From Prosthecobacter gellanilyticus (GTDB lineage: Bacteria; Verrucomicrobiota; Verrucomicrobiia; Verrucomicrobiales; Verrucomicrobiaceae): a stretch of 59,695 nucleotides of DNA. A model generated the notes under the pieces. That model worked only from the letters and a program-made list of their open reading frames with translations. It was not told the DNA's origin and did no database searches. The stretch spans positions 1 to 59,695 of the forward strand of contig NZ_BKAG01000048.1 in assembly GCF_007992435.1 (NCBI RefSeq), in the 5' to 3' direction. This document shows, one piece after another, positions 9,201 to 16,316 of the stretch; within the stretch, counting starts at the first letter, position 1, and each line of letters opens with the position of its first letter. A program made the position numbers and the translations under genes.

Positions 9201-12200
9201 AGGCACCGGCCAGGATCAGCTTGTCATCCGGCTGCACGATCAGGCTGCGCCCCTCGTCCACGCCGCTGCCGATGGGCGTGGTCACCACACCCGTGCTGTT
9301 GAAGGTCGTGTCCAGAAGACCCGTGGAAGTGAGGCGCACCAGCGCCATGTCCCTGCTGTTCCCTGTGCCGGCAAAACCGCCGAGCACGATGGCTCCGCTG
9401 GACTGTACACCGACACCACGCGCACCGTCAGTCCCCGCAGTGATCGAGTGAGTGAACTTGCCCGTCGTGTTAAAGGTGGTGTCCAGCGTGCCGTCCGCAA
9501 GGTAGCGGGCTGCGGCGAAGTCGGAGGAGGCTCCAGCCTCACCTGCCACGATGATTTTTCCATCGGGCTGGATCGTGATGGCGCGGGCGATGTCATCACC
9601 GGTGGTGAAGTCCGTGAACACCTTGCCACCGCTGCCGAACCCCGTGTCCAGGATGCCGCCTGAGGTATAACGAACGATGGCAAACTGCCTGCCCTGGGAG
9701 CTGGTGTCGCACGTGCCGGCCACCAGGATCTTCCCATCACTCTGAATGACGAGGGCGTAGGCGACGTCCTCATGAACCGAGGCCGAGACATCTGTCATGG
9801 CATAACCAATAGCGCCGAAACTGGTGTCCAGCGCGCCGCCGGAGGTGTAGCGCGCGACCAGGAACACTTTTCCGGAAGCACCTGCCGTGGCCATGCCTGC
9901 CACCACGATCTTGCCATCACTCTGAATGGCCACGCCATTCGCCCAGGCATCTGCCGTGCCGAAGACCGAGGCCACCTTGCCGTCGCCGTCGAAGCTGGTG
10001 TCAAAGCTGCCGTTGCTGTTGTAGCGGACGATCGGCACATTGTTCACGCTGGTGCTGGTGTTGAGCGTGTAACCCGTGGCCACGATCTTGCCGTCACTCT
10101 GAATGGCCACCGCATAGGCACCATCACCGGCATTGCCAAAGGGGTGCACACGCTTGCCATCACCATCGAAGGTGGTGTCCAGCACACCCGTGGACCCCAT
10201 ATACGGAGGCACCGTGGTGTAGATGTAGCTCTGACCGCCATCAAAAGGCGTGTTGCTCACCGCATTGCCAGCCAGATCAAAAGTCTGCGGACCCGTGCCG
10301 GTGCCTTTGACGACGAAGTCGAAGGGGTTCTCGTCGCCGTCGTTGTTCGCAACGCTCACCGTCGCGGAGATGACTCCCGCCGTGCTCGGGTCAAAGCTCA
10401 CTTTGAAAGTGGTGTTGCCACCTGCTGCGACGGTGGCCGCAGGCTGCTGCGTGACGGTGAAATCGGAGGAATTCACGCTGACCTTCGGCGTGCCGGAGAG
10501 ATTGAGAGGTGCGCCACCGCTGTTGCTGATCGTGTAGGTCATCTCCACCGCGCCGCCCTGCACAGGCGTGCTGCCAAAGTCAGTCGCGTTGGTGCTGCTG
10601 GCCGCGGCGAGCAAGGCTCCATCGGCGATGTTGTTGCCGTTGCCAGTCACAGCGATCTCGGGGGCCAGGACCGGAATCGTGTCGGAGCCGGTGTTGTTCG
10701 CCGTGTTGGTCTCACCACCACCGGTGACAGTGCCAGACACATTGAGAGATGCCGGAGCATTGGAGGCGACATCGACAGTCACAGTAGCAGTCGGGCTCGT
10801 TCCCCCGGCAGCGATGGATCCGGTATACGTTCCCTGCACCGTCGTGGAGGTGGAAGCCGTGAAATTCCATCCAGAGCCGGAAACGATCGAGTTGACGACG
10901 AGGCCGCCTGGCATCGCCGAATTGATGGAGAACGTGCCGGAGGACGCGCCAGTACCGATGTTGTTCACCACAAAAGTCAGAGTGCCGGTCTGGCCACGGA
11001 TGAAGCCGGCTGGCGAATGCGTAATGCCAACCGTCAAGTCAGGTGGAGGAAGGCTGATCGTGCCGCTGACCGTGAAGTTGTAGGGGTTCTCGTCACTGTC
11101 ATTCGTGTCAAAGCTCAGCGTGCCGCTGGGCGTGGCAGCAGCGGCTGCCGTCATCGTGATCTGGAAGGTCGTGCTGCCGTTGGCGGCGACTGTGGAGCTG
11201 CCAAAGTTTTGCGCGATGCTGAAGCCTGAAGGAACGCTGAGGCTGGAGAGATTCAGTGTCGCAGTGCCCGTGTTGTTAACGGTGAAAGTCTTTGTCACCA
11301 CCGTGCCCACCGTGGTGGTGCCAAAGCTCAGTGATCCGTTGTCCGCCACATTGGCCGCGCTTTCTGTCACGGTGATCTCAGGGGCGCCACCGCCACCTGC
11401 GGCCCGCTTGATGTTCAGCCCCACCTGAATGGCGGCATTTGCTGTCGCCGTCCAGCCGATGCTCACGGTCCCTGCGGCTCCTGGCTTGGTCGATGTCTGG
11501 TAATGAGCGGTTCCTCCATAGCCCCCGAGGTTATTGGCATTGATCGGAAGAGGACCGGAATTGTTGAGCGGGGTCTGGCCGCCATTGACGGAGGGGTTTG
11601 GAACACCGCTGAGCGCCCACACATCATACAAGTCCATGACCATGTCTCCCACGGCACTGGGGACATTGACGGACGAGTTACCTGCTGTTGCGTTCGCATT
11701 GGTCGTCGCGCCGGAGGTGGGTGTGGTCTGGTCCACATTCTCAAAGGCCTGCGCCGAGAGGAATGAGAGTGGTTTCGTGCCCATGGAAGGGTAGCGCGTG
11801 GCCACGATGGCGCCGGTCACGGAACTCCCGCTCCCCAGCACTCGAGCCCAGATCGAATCCACAGACAAACCATCTTTTTTCACACCGACCTGGGTCATGG
11901 CCTGGCCTGCAAAGGTCACGGCTGAGGCAGCCGCAGTCTCTGCGGTCTCCGCATGGGAGACAGTGACCAGGAGCAGGCGGTTTGTCCCGGCATTGACGGT
12001 GTAGGAGGCGATGCTGTCTGCCACGGTCACAAAAGCCGGGGTGCCAAGCTGCGCGACATTGGGCGGTGCCGCCACCGTGCCACTGACGGTGAAATTGTAG
12101 GGATTCTCGTCACTGTCATTCGTGTCAAAGCTCAGTGTGCCGCTGGGTGTGGCAGCAGCGGCTGCCGTCATCGTGATCTGGAAGGTCGTGCTACCGTTGG

Positions 12201-13938
12201 CGGCGACGGTGGAGCTACCAAAGTTTTGCGCGATGCTGAAGCCTGAAGGAACGCTGAGGTTGGAGAGATTCAGTGTCGCCGTGCCGGTGTTGTTGACCGT
12301 GAAGGTCTTCGTCACCACTGTTCCCACCGTGGTGGTGCCAAAGCTCAGTGACCCATTGTCAGCCACATTGGCAGCGCTTTCGGTGACGGCGATTTCGGGA
12401 GCGGTGGCCACAGCCGACGCAAGATCACCGCTCGCTGTCCATGAGACAGAGGCAAGACCGGGGACATTGTCCAGCGAGGTTGCCGCATTCAGCACGCCAG
12501 CCGATGGATCGACATCCGATGTGTTGCGGATGGTCGCGGCGATCTTGACTCCACCGGAGTTGATGGCAATGCCACCGACCAGTTCAGTTCTGGTGCTGCC
12601 AAAGCTTTTGGCCCATCCCAGCGAACCATCACTGGTGGCCAGACGCATCGTCAGGATGTCCGCAAACCCCTGCGTCGTGAGTGAAAGGAAGCCTCCCTGG
12701 TGGCTACCCTGCACATAAAGCGCTCCGGCGGTTTGATCCAGGCACAAGCGGTCGGCGGAATCCACACCGCTTCCGCCATTGACGTAATTCCAGACGTGGT
12801 CACCTGCAGAGGTGAGCTTGATCACACAAAGGTCATTGTTAGCCCCGGGAGAGATCACGGTTGTCGTTCCTGAACCCGGATCGAAATCAGCTGTGCCTTG
12901 ATAAGAGCCAGCCACATAGACATTCCCGTCCGTGTCCGTGACAACTCCACGGCAAGTCGTGGAGGAGGTGCTCTGGATCTTGCGTGCCCAGGTGGTGGCG
13001 CCGCTAGCATCCAGCTTCCAGATGAAGCCCATGGCATACGTAGAGGGTGGCGTACCGCTGAGCAGCTGGGTGCTGCCAAAAGTGTTTCCACCCAAGTTGC
13101 CCACGCAGTACATGTTGCCGCTGCTGTCCACCGTCACGCCCTGCGCAGTGCCGGAGGAATAGCCACTGGCCGAGTTGGGCGCGATGCTGGTCCATGTCCT
13201 CGCCCCGGTGCTGGACGCCAGCTTCACCGCATAATAGTGATTCGCATTTCCTGAGTCAGTAGGAAAGAAATCGGTGCCAGCTCCATCCGTCATCGGTGTG
13301 GAATTGGGAGCCGCAGCGCCCGTGTAAGCGCCAAAGATATAGACTGACGAGCTGTTCACAGCGACGTGAGCCGTGGCACCGGTGAACGCCTTGAACGTCC
13401 AGACCCACTGGAACAAGCCACTGCCATCCAGTTTCACGGTGAAGGCTGAATCGTTCCCCTGCGTGCCCGCACGCTCCACCGCACCTGCGCCCGGGTCAAA
13501 GTCCAAGGTGCCGGTGGTCACGTTCCCCTTGAACAGACCTGCGGCATACACGTTGCCGCTGGCATCCACCGCGATCTGACGCCCAACATCACCGTAGGTC
13601 GTGCTGATCTTGGTTCCGCCGATCGCCCGCACCCACTGAAGCACGCCGCTGCCATTGTATTTGGCAATGAAGATGGACCCACCTGTGCCATCAGGATTTG
13701 GGTCAGTCACATCGCCCCCCCCGAAGTCGACAGTGCCGTTGAAACTACCGGTGTAGTAACAGTTCCCTGAGGAGTCCACATCGACGTCATTGACGACGCA
13801 CTGCGAGGTGGTGTTTGAGCCCAGAATATTTGTCAGGATGGAATCCGCCCGAGCTTGGCTGGCCAAGGCGAGGGCCAGGGCTGCGATGACTAGCAAGGTC
13901 TTGCCGGCTGAGAAAAAGCCACGTTTAAAAGTCGTCAT
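6289..13938 (-). CDS. Giant secreted multi-domain protein (SBBP, choice-of-anchor D, delta-60, Kelch)
   Basis: Secreted protein of 2549 aa with a clear signal peptide (charged start, LLVIAALALALASQARA). Order of parts, approximate residues: SBBP-type beta-propeller repeats (30-510, FDPGAGA/GNVYAAG patterns); choice-of-anchor D domain (513-620); an Ig-like or jelly-roll stretch (630-850); a second, nearly identical anchor D copy (852-959); a CARDB/DUF11-like stretch (TFVVNNIGTG); another anchor-like domain; about seven delta-60 repeats (1255-1655, AIQSDGKIVVAG patterns); another anchor D; six or seven Kelch-like units of about 70 aa (1870-2300, GVYGTQG...PGSR...LWMFGG...LNDLW); a cadherin-like domain (GTWTYTPAYGFTG); a calcium-binding DSDGDGIADAFE segment; and a C-terminal domain ending in FYRM. 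There is no PEP-CTERM, LPXTG or barrel, so anchoring is unclear. It begins 53 bp after the 618-aa gene, probably one operon. An adhesion or matrix role is inference. Confidence 0.88.
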   Translation of the reverse strand: MTTFKRGFFSAGKTLLVIAALALALASQARADSILTNILGSNTTSQCVVNDVDVDSSGNCYYTGSFNGTVDFGGGDVTDPNPDGTGGSIFIAKYNGSGVLQWVRAIGGTKISTTYGDVGRQIAVDASGNVYAAGLFKGNVTTGTLDFDPGAGAVERAGTQGNDSAFTVKLDGSGLFQWVWTFKAFTGATAHVAVNSSSVYIFGAYTGAAAPNSTPMTDGAGTDFFPTDSGNANHYYAVKLASSTGARTWTSIAPNSASGYSSGTAQGVTVDSSGNMYCVGNLGGNTFGSTQLLSGTPPSTYAMGFIWKLDASGATTWARKIQSTSSTTCRGVVTDTDGNVYVAGSYQGTADFDPGSGTTTVISPGANNDLCVIKLTSAGDHVWNYVNGGSGVDSADRLCLDQTAGALYVQGSHQGGFLSLTTQGFADILTMRLATSDGSLGWAKSFGSTRTELVGGIAINSGGVKIAATIRNTSDVDPSAGVLNAATSLDNVPGLASVSWTASGDLASAVATAPEIAVTESAANVADNGSLSFGTTTVGTVVTKTFTVNNTGTATLNLSNLSVPSGFSIAQNFGSSTVAANGSTTFQITMTAAAAATPSGTLSFDTNDSDENPYNFTVSGTVAAPPNVAQLGTPAFVTVADSIASYTVNAGTNRLLLVTVSHAETAETAAASAVTFAGQAMTQVGVKKDGLSVDSIWARVLGSGSSVTGAIVATRYPSMGTKPLSFLSAQAFENVDQTTPTSGATTNANATAGNSSVNVPSAVGDMVMDLYDVWALSGVPNPSVNGGQTPLNNSGPLPINANNLGGYGGTAHYQTSTKPGAAGTVSIGWTATANAAIQVGLNIKRAAGGGGAPEITVTESAANVADNGSLSFGTTTVGTVVTKTFTVNNTGTATLNLSSLSVPSGFSIAQNFGSSTVAANGSTTFQITMTAAAAATPSGTLSFDTNDSDENPYNFTVSGTISLPPPDLTVGITHSPAGFIRGQTGTLTFVVNNIGTGASSGTFSINSAMPGGLVVNSIVSGSGWNFTASTSTTVQGTYTGSIAAGGTSPTATVTVDVASNAPASLNVSGTVTGGGETNTANNTGSDTIPVLAPEIAVTGNGNNIADGALLAAASSTNATDFGSTPVQGGAVEMTYTISNSGGAPLNLSGTPKVSVNSSDFTVTQQPAATVAAGGNTTFKVSFDPSTAGVISATVSVANNDGDENPFDFVVKGTGTGPQTFDLAGNAVSNTPFDGGQSYIYTTVPPYMGSTGVLDTTFDGDGKRVHPFGNAGDGAYAVAIQSDGKIVATGYTLNTSTSVNNVPIVRYNSNGSFDTSFDGDGKVASVFGTADAWANGVAIQSDGKIVVAGMATAGASGKVFLVARYTSGGALDTSFGAIGYAMTDVSASVHEDVAYALVIQSDGKILVAGTCDTSSQGRQFAIVRYTSGGILDTGFGSGGKVFTDFTTGDDIARAITIQPDGKIIVAGEAGASSDFAAARYLADGTLDTTFNTTGKFTHSITAGTDGARGVGVQSSGAIVLGGFAGTGNSRDMALVRLTSTGLLDTTFNSTGVVTTPIGSGVDEGRSLIVQPDDKLILAGASHNGTNHDVAVVRYTSEGVLDTSFNTTGKVVTPVGVGNDVASAAALQSTGEIVVAGETTVGNNQDFLLVRYGLGNVPTTSAEIVVEQPAGSGLLDGTASVAFGSQEVATTATKTFTIKNTGTGVLNVIGVSFTGADADDFSATAPGSTVAATNGSTTFDVTFSPLGAGDREAVMHIASDDADEGSFDIQVTGKGLAVISGTWTGGTPLVSTSGPFDATGITFETDLGYVPTPEEVVTFVHADGGITGHFNDLPDGGVVAMAINGVIYYFQVDYTGTDITLKNFTPTGAAAWKWVGGPKARNGIGVYGTLGTADSGNNPGARQGAMNWRAPDGSLWMFGGYGHASVSSPTPRYLNDVWQYRRDIGQWVWRAGANIANQLGVYGTQGTEAAANTPGSRHSGTTWTDGDGNLWMFGGYGVGSASGVGPLNDLWRFNRTNAQWTHMKGSNLINGTATYGTQGAAAAGNTPGSRSNAAGFYRNGSLWLFGGYNGANYYNDLWRYDIATGNWTWVGGSSTPNQNGVYGTQGTAAAGNMPGSRRDATAWTALDGTLWLFGGLGLPESGAVAADMSDLWSYDPVSGNWTWRKGVKTTGATGVYGTINMPASTNLPGARSAGSGWVTVDGDLWLVAGFKDSGLGFDDVWIYDVATNQWTWKLGSEGLLSQTGVYGTQGEPDAANKPGGRFTPSTWVTLNGTLWIFGGGGADGLGGTGRLSDLWSYGIPMPNGAINDSGSLAAFPDSLILNAAPTAGDATAGTMAYVPVSGQLTGEDADGDPIKFNSAGATAGSKGTLTLNADGTWTYTPAYGFTGLASFQFKANDNYGGVSSVKTLIISVIPNPADSDGDGIADAFEQQMWGSLATADGEGDADLDGQSNYFEFLAGTNPLDGGERLGTTPTIGGVGTANGGVLLQLNHVRPGVNYHLETSADLEAWSRIGTFTFDAAGSATLEDPTPATGAPRFYRMSLEATPAVIVP
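11060..11383 (-). repeat. Intragenic direct repeat, copy 2 (anchor D module)
   Basis: About 324 bp that match 12077-12400 in the same gene with only scattered, mostly silent differences, an offset of 1017 bp (339 codons). It encodes the choice-of-anchor D module beginning PEITVTESAANVADNG. The similarity stops sharply at the module edges, which suggests recent duplication or gene conversion of one domain. Confidence 0.9.
12077..12400 (-). repeat. Intragenic direct repeat, copy 1 (anchor D module)
   Basis: Partner of the repeat at 11060-11383. In the protein this is the first copy (about residues 513-620), beginning PEIAVTESAANVADNG. The two protein copies differ at only a few positions (for example SNLSV against SSLSV), whereas the sequence between them is unrelated. 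Confidence 0.9.
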
Positions 13939-13991
13939 AAAAGGAAGTAGAAGAAAAGTTGTGAACCAGATTCTCTGAGGTCTGGGGCAAA

Positions 13992-15848
13992 TCAGTCGAT
14001 GACACGCAGGCGGAACTCACCCGTGCCACTGGTGACACTCACGCTCACATCTCGTGTGTTCCCTGTACCGGTCACCCCGGTGACACTGGCGACCACGGTG
14101 CTGCCATTCATCGGCACCACGCTGAAGCGTGCAGTCTCAGGCGAGTTCAGCGTCACTGGCTCCGAATAGGTCACGCGAAACACAACCGTGGTTAGGTTCG
14201 TCGTCTGGCCAGCCGGCGTGAGACGCGTGACGGACTGCACCGTCGGCGCCGTTTTGTCGATCGTGTAGCTTTCACCGCCGAAAGGCACATTGGACACCAC
14301 CTGGGAAAGCCCTGTGGCGTTCGCCAGGGTCAGAGTCAGCGCGCCATCGGTGCTGCCAGTGGTGACCGGGATGGTCCAGGTGACACCGCTGTTTGCCGTG
14401 GTCGGCGTGCCGATGCTGGAACCCGTGGCTGCCGCGCCACTGAGGCTGAAATTCGTGGCGGTGACGCCGGTGACCGCGCTGGGGAAGGTCAGCGTCCAGC
14501 TCACGGAGGAGGCATTCGAAGGCGTGGCGCCCGACCTAACCAACGACGTGACAGCGACCCCCGGGGGTGCCGAGGTCGTGAAGCTCGAGGTGGACGTGTA
14601 AGTGGTGCCGATGCCGTTCGTGGCATAGGCCGCATAGGTGTAACCCGTGCTGGGAGTGAGGCTGCTGGCATTGACCGTGAACACACCGGTGGTGCCCGTT
14701 CCGGTCAGATTGCTCACATTCGGCTCGCCGATCGTGGGTGTGGAATCATCCGAGGTCTTCGCCAGCACCACGCCGCGTGCCGTGATGGCCGAGGTATTGT
14801 CGCTCGTCACATTACCGCCGAGAGTGGCGCTGTTGTGAGTCACACTGGCATGCGTCGGTGAGGTCACGGTCGGGGCGGCGGCCTGTGCAGCCGCTGTGCC
14901 GGAGATGATCACGGGCGTGCCGCCTGCCCAGAACTTCGTGGCGTTGTTCGTGCTCCAGAGGCTCACCAGAGTGTTGTTGCTGGGCGTATTCGTGGTTTCC
15001 AGGGCCCAGCTTGTGCCATTGTAGTGATACATGTTCTGGGTGCCGTTGTCCGTGACCACATAAAGATTCGTGGCAGAGGAACCGGTGATGCTACGGAGTT
15101 GGTTCGTGGCGGTGATGCCTGTGTTCGGAAAGGACTGCCAGGTGGTGCCATTGTATTTGAGGAGAGTGGCATTGCTGGTGACCAGCCAGACGTTGCTGGC
15201 ATCCAGTCCCCAAACACGAAAGATAGGCGTCGTGACGCCCACATTCACGTAGCTCCAGGCCGTGCCATTGTAGTGCAGCACGTTTCCGCCATCTCCCACA
15301 GCCCAAATGTCATTCGCGGACGAGCCCCAGACGCTGCGCAAACCACCGGTGAATGACTGTGCGTAAGGTGTCCATGTGGTTCCATTGAAATGGGTGATGT
15401 ACACAATGTTCGTGTCATTGAAGTCACCTGCGACGGCCCAGACATCGCTGGCGCTGCTTCCCCAAATGCCGCGAATCAAGGCCGATGCGGGTAATCCTGA
15501 AGCCTGCTGGGACCAGTTAGTTCCTCCGTTCGTCGTCTTGTCAATGCGGCCTCCTCGACCGACAATCCAGACGTTGGAGGCATCCACTCCCCACACACCC
15601 GCATGATTGGCCGTGGCTCCGGTGGACTGGGTGGCCCAGCTGGAGCCATTCCACTTCCACAGTTCCGTGGTAGAAGCGGTTCCGCCCACCGCCCAGACAG
15701 CGCTGTCACTGGCACCCCAGATATCCGAGATTGGGCGTCCTGAGGTGACCGTTGCCGTCGTTTCATACGTCCAGGTCGCCGCCTGAGCACTGCTGAAGGC
15801 GGAGGCCAGGAGGAAGGCAGACGTAAGAAAAGAGAGGAGAAGTTTCAT
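13992..15848 (-). CDS. Secreted beta-propeller/Ig-like repeat protein with abrupt C-terminus
   Basis: Exported protein of 618 aa; the signal peptide is MKLLLSFLTSAFLLASAF...AQA. Residues 25-330 carry seven or so propeller-like repeats of about 45 aa with the patterns VWGVDASNVWIVG, GIWGSSASDVWAV and HYNGTAWS. After a short linker follow Ig-like domains (330-430, SPTHASVTHNSATLGG; 440-530, VTATNFSLSG; 535-618). The last domain stops at GEFRLRVID, where related bacterial Ig-like domains normally run on into a DNDSIVD-type strand, so the protein may have lost its tail. No membrane anchor or sorting signal is visible. It lies 53 bp upstream of the 2549-aa gene on the same strand and probably shares its promoter. 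The function is unknown; a surface or extracellular structural role is inferred. Confidence 0.82.
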   Translation of the reverse strand: MKLLLSFLTSAFLLASAFSSAQAATWTYETTATVTSGRPISDIWGASDSAVWAVGGTASTTELWKWNGSSWATQSTGATANHAGVWGVDASNVWIVGRGGRIDKTTNGGTNWSQQASGLPASALIRGIWGSSASDVWAVAGDFNDTNIVYITHFNGTTWTPYAQSFTGGLRSVWGSSANDIWAVGDGGNVLHYNGTAWSYVNVGVTTPIFRVWGLDASNVWLVTSNATLLKYNGTTWQSFPNTGITATNQLRSITGSSATNLYVVTDNGTQNMYHYNGTSWALETTNTPSNNTLVSLWSTNNATKFWAGGTPVIISGTAAAQAAAPTVTSPTHASVTHNSATLGGNVTSDNTSAITARGVVLAKTSDDSTPTIGEPNVSNLTGTGTTGVFTVNASSLTPSTGYTYAAYATNGIGTTYTSTSSFTTSAPPGVAVTSLVRSGATPSNASSVSWTLTFPSAVTGVTATNFSLSGAAATGSSIGTPTTANSGVTWTIPVTTGSTDGALTLTLANATGLSQVVSNVPFGGESYTIDKTAPTVQSVTRLTPAGQTTNLTTVVFRVTYSEPVTLNSPETARFSVVPMNGSTVVASVTGVTGTGNTRDVSVSVTSGTGEFRLRVID

Positions 15849-16268
15849 GGGTAGTCTGGGAGCAAGGAGGGCAAACTCGTTCCCGGGCGCATCCAGCCTG
15901 GGGGAGTTCTATGGAAATTATGGTCGAGTAGACCAATTGTAAGACATACGCAAGAAAAGTTTAAACCTCTCATCACAACATTCATTTCCATTGTCACGAA
16001 GCCGTCACAACATCGAATTGAGCGTTCCCTTTCCCTTCATATCATAGGTTCTCTATTGAGCTGTGGATGAGGAGTTGCGCATTTTTCGTGACTTTATCTA
16101 CCCGTGAATCAGGAAAAATTTGTGCAGTTCACTGATCAGAAGGGCTCGTTTGTCTAGATTCCAGAAAGACAAGAACTTTTAAGTGACAGTCATGAAAGAG
16201 TCAGCTGACCTTTCAAAAGGGTCATTATTAAAGTCAGCCGCTAATTTTAACATTTCCAAATATTTCAA
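15849..16268. other. AT-rich divergent intergenic region
   Basis: The 468 bp between the divergent starts at 15848 and 16317 are much richer in A/T than the surrounding genes and hold no convincing reading frame. The region must carry the promoters of the secreted-protein operon (minus strand) and of the secretin (plus strand; separate entry). The minus-strand promoter is not clear: a CATAAT box occurs near 15920 on the minus strand but without a well-spaced -35 partner. I see no long palindrome that would suggest an operator. Confidence 0.6.
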
Positions 16269-16296
16269 TTGCCCTTACTCCTATGAAAATTATAAT
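16269..16296 (+). promoter_or_regulatory. Sigma-70-type promoter of the secretin gene
   Basis: TTGCCC at 16269-16274 and a perfect TATAAT at 16291-16296 are 16 bp apart. Transcription would begin near 16303, giving a leader of about 14 nt before the ATG at 16317. This also argues against the in-frame GTG at 16299 as the start codon. Confidence 0.55.
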
Positions 16297-16316
16297 CTGT
16301 GGTTAATCTGACCCTT

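Noticed and set aside
9772..11229. Plus-strand open frame of 485 codons inside the 2549-aa gene
   Set aside because: The sense strand has delta-60 repeats and anchor domains; the opposite frame is Arg/His/Ala-rich without domains and is a mirror of the repeats.
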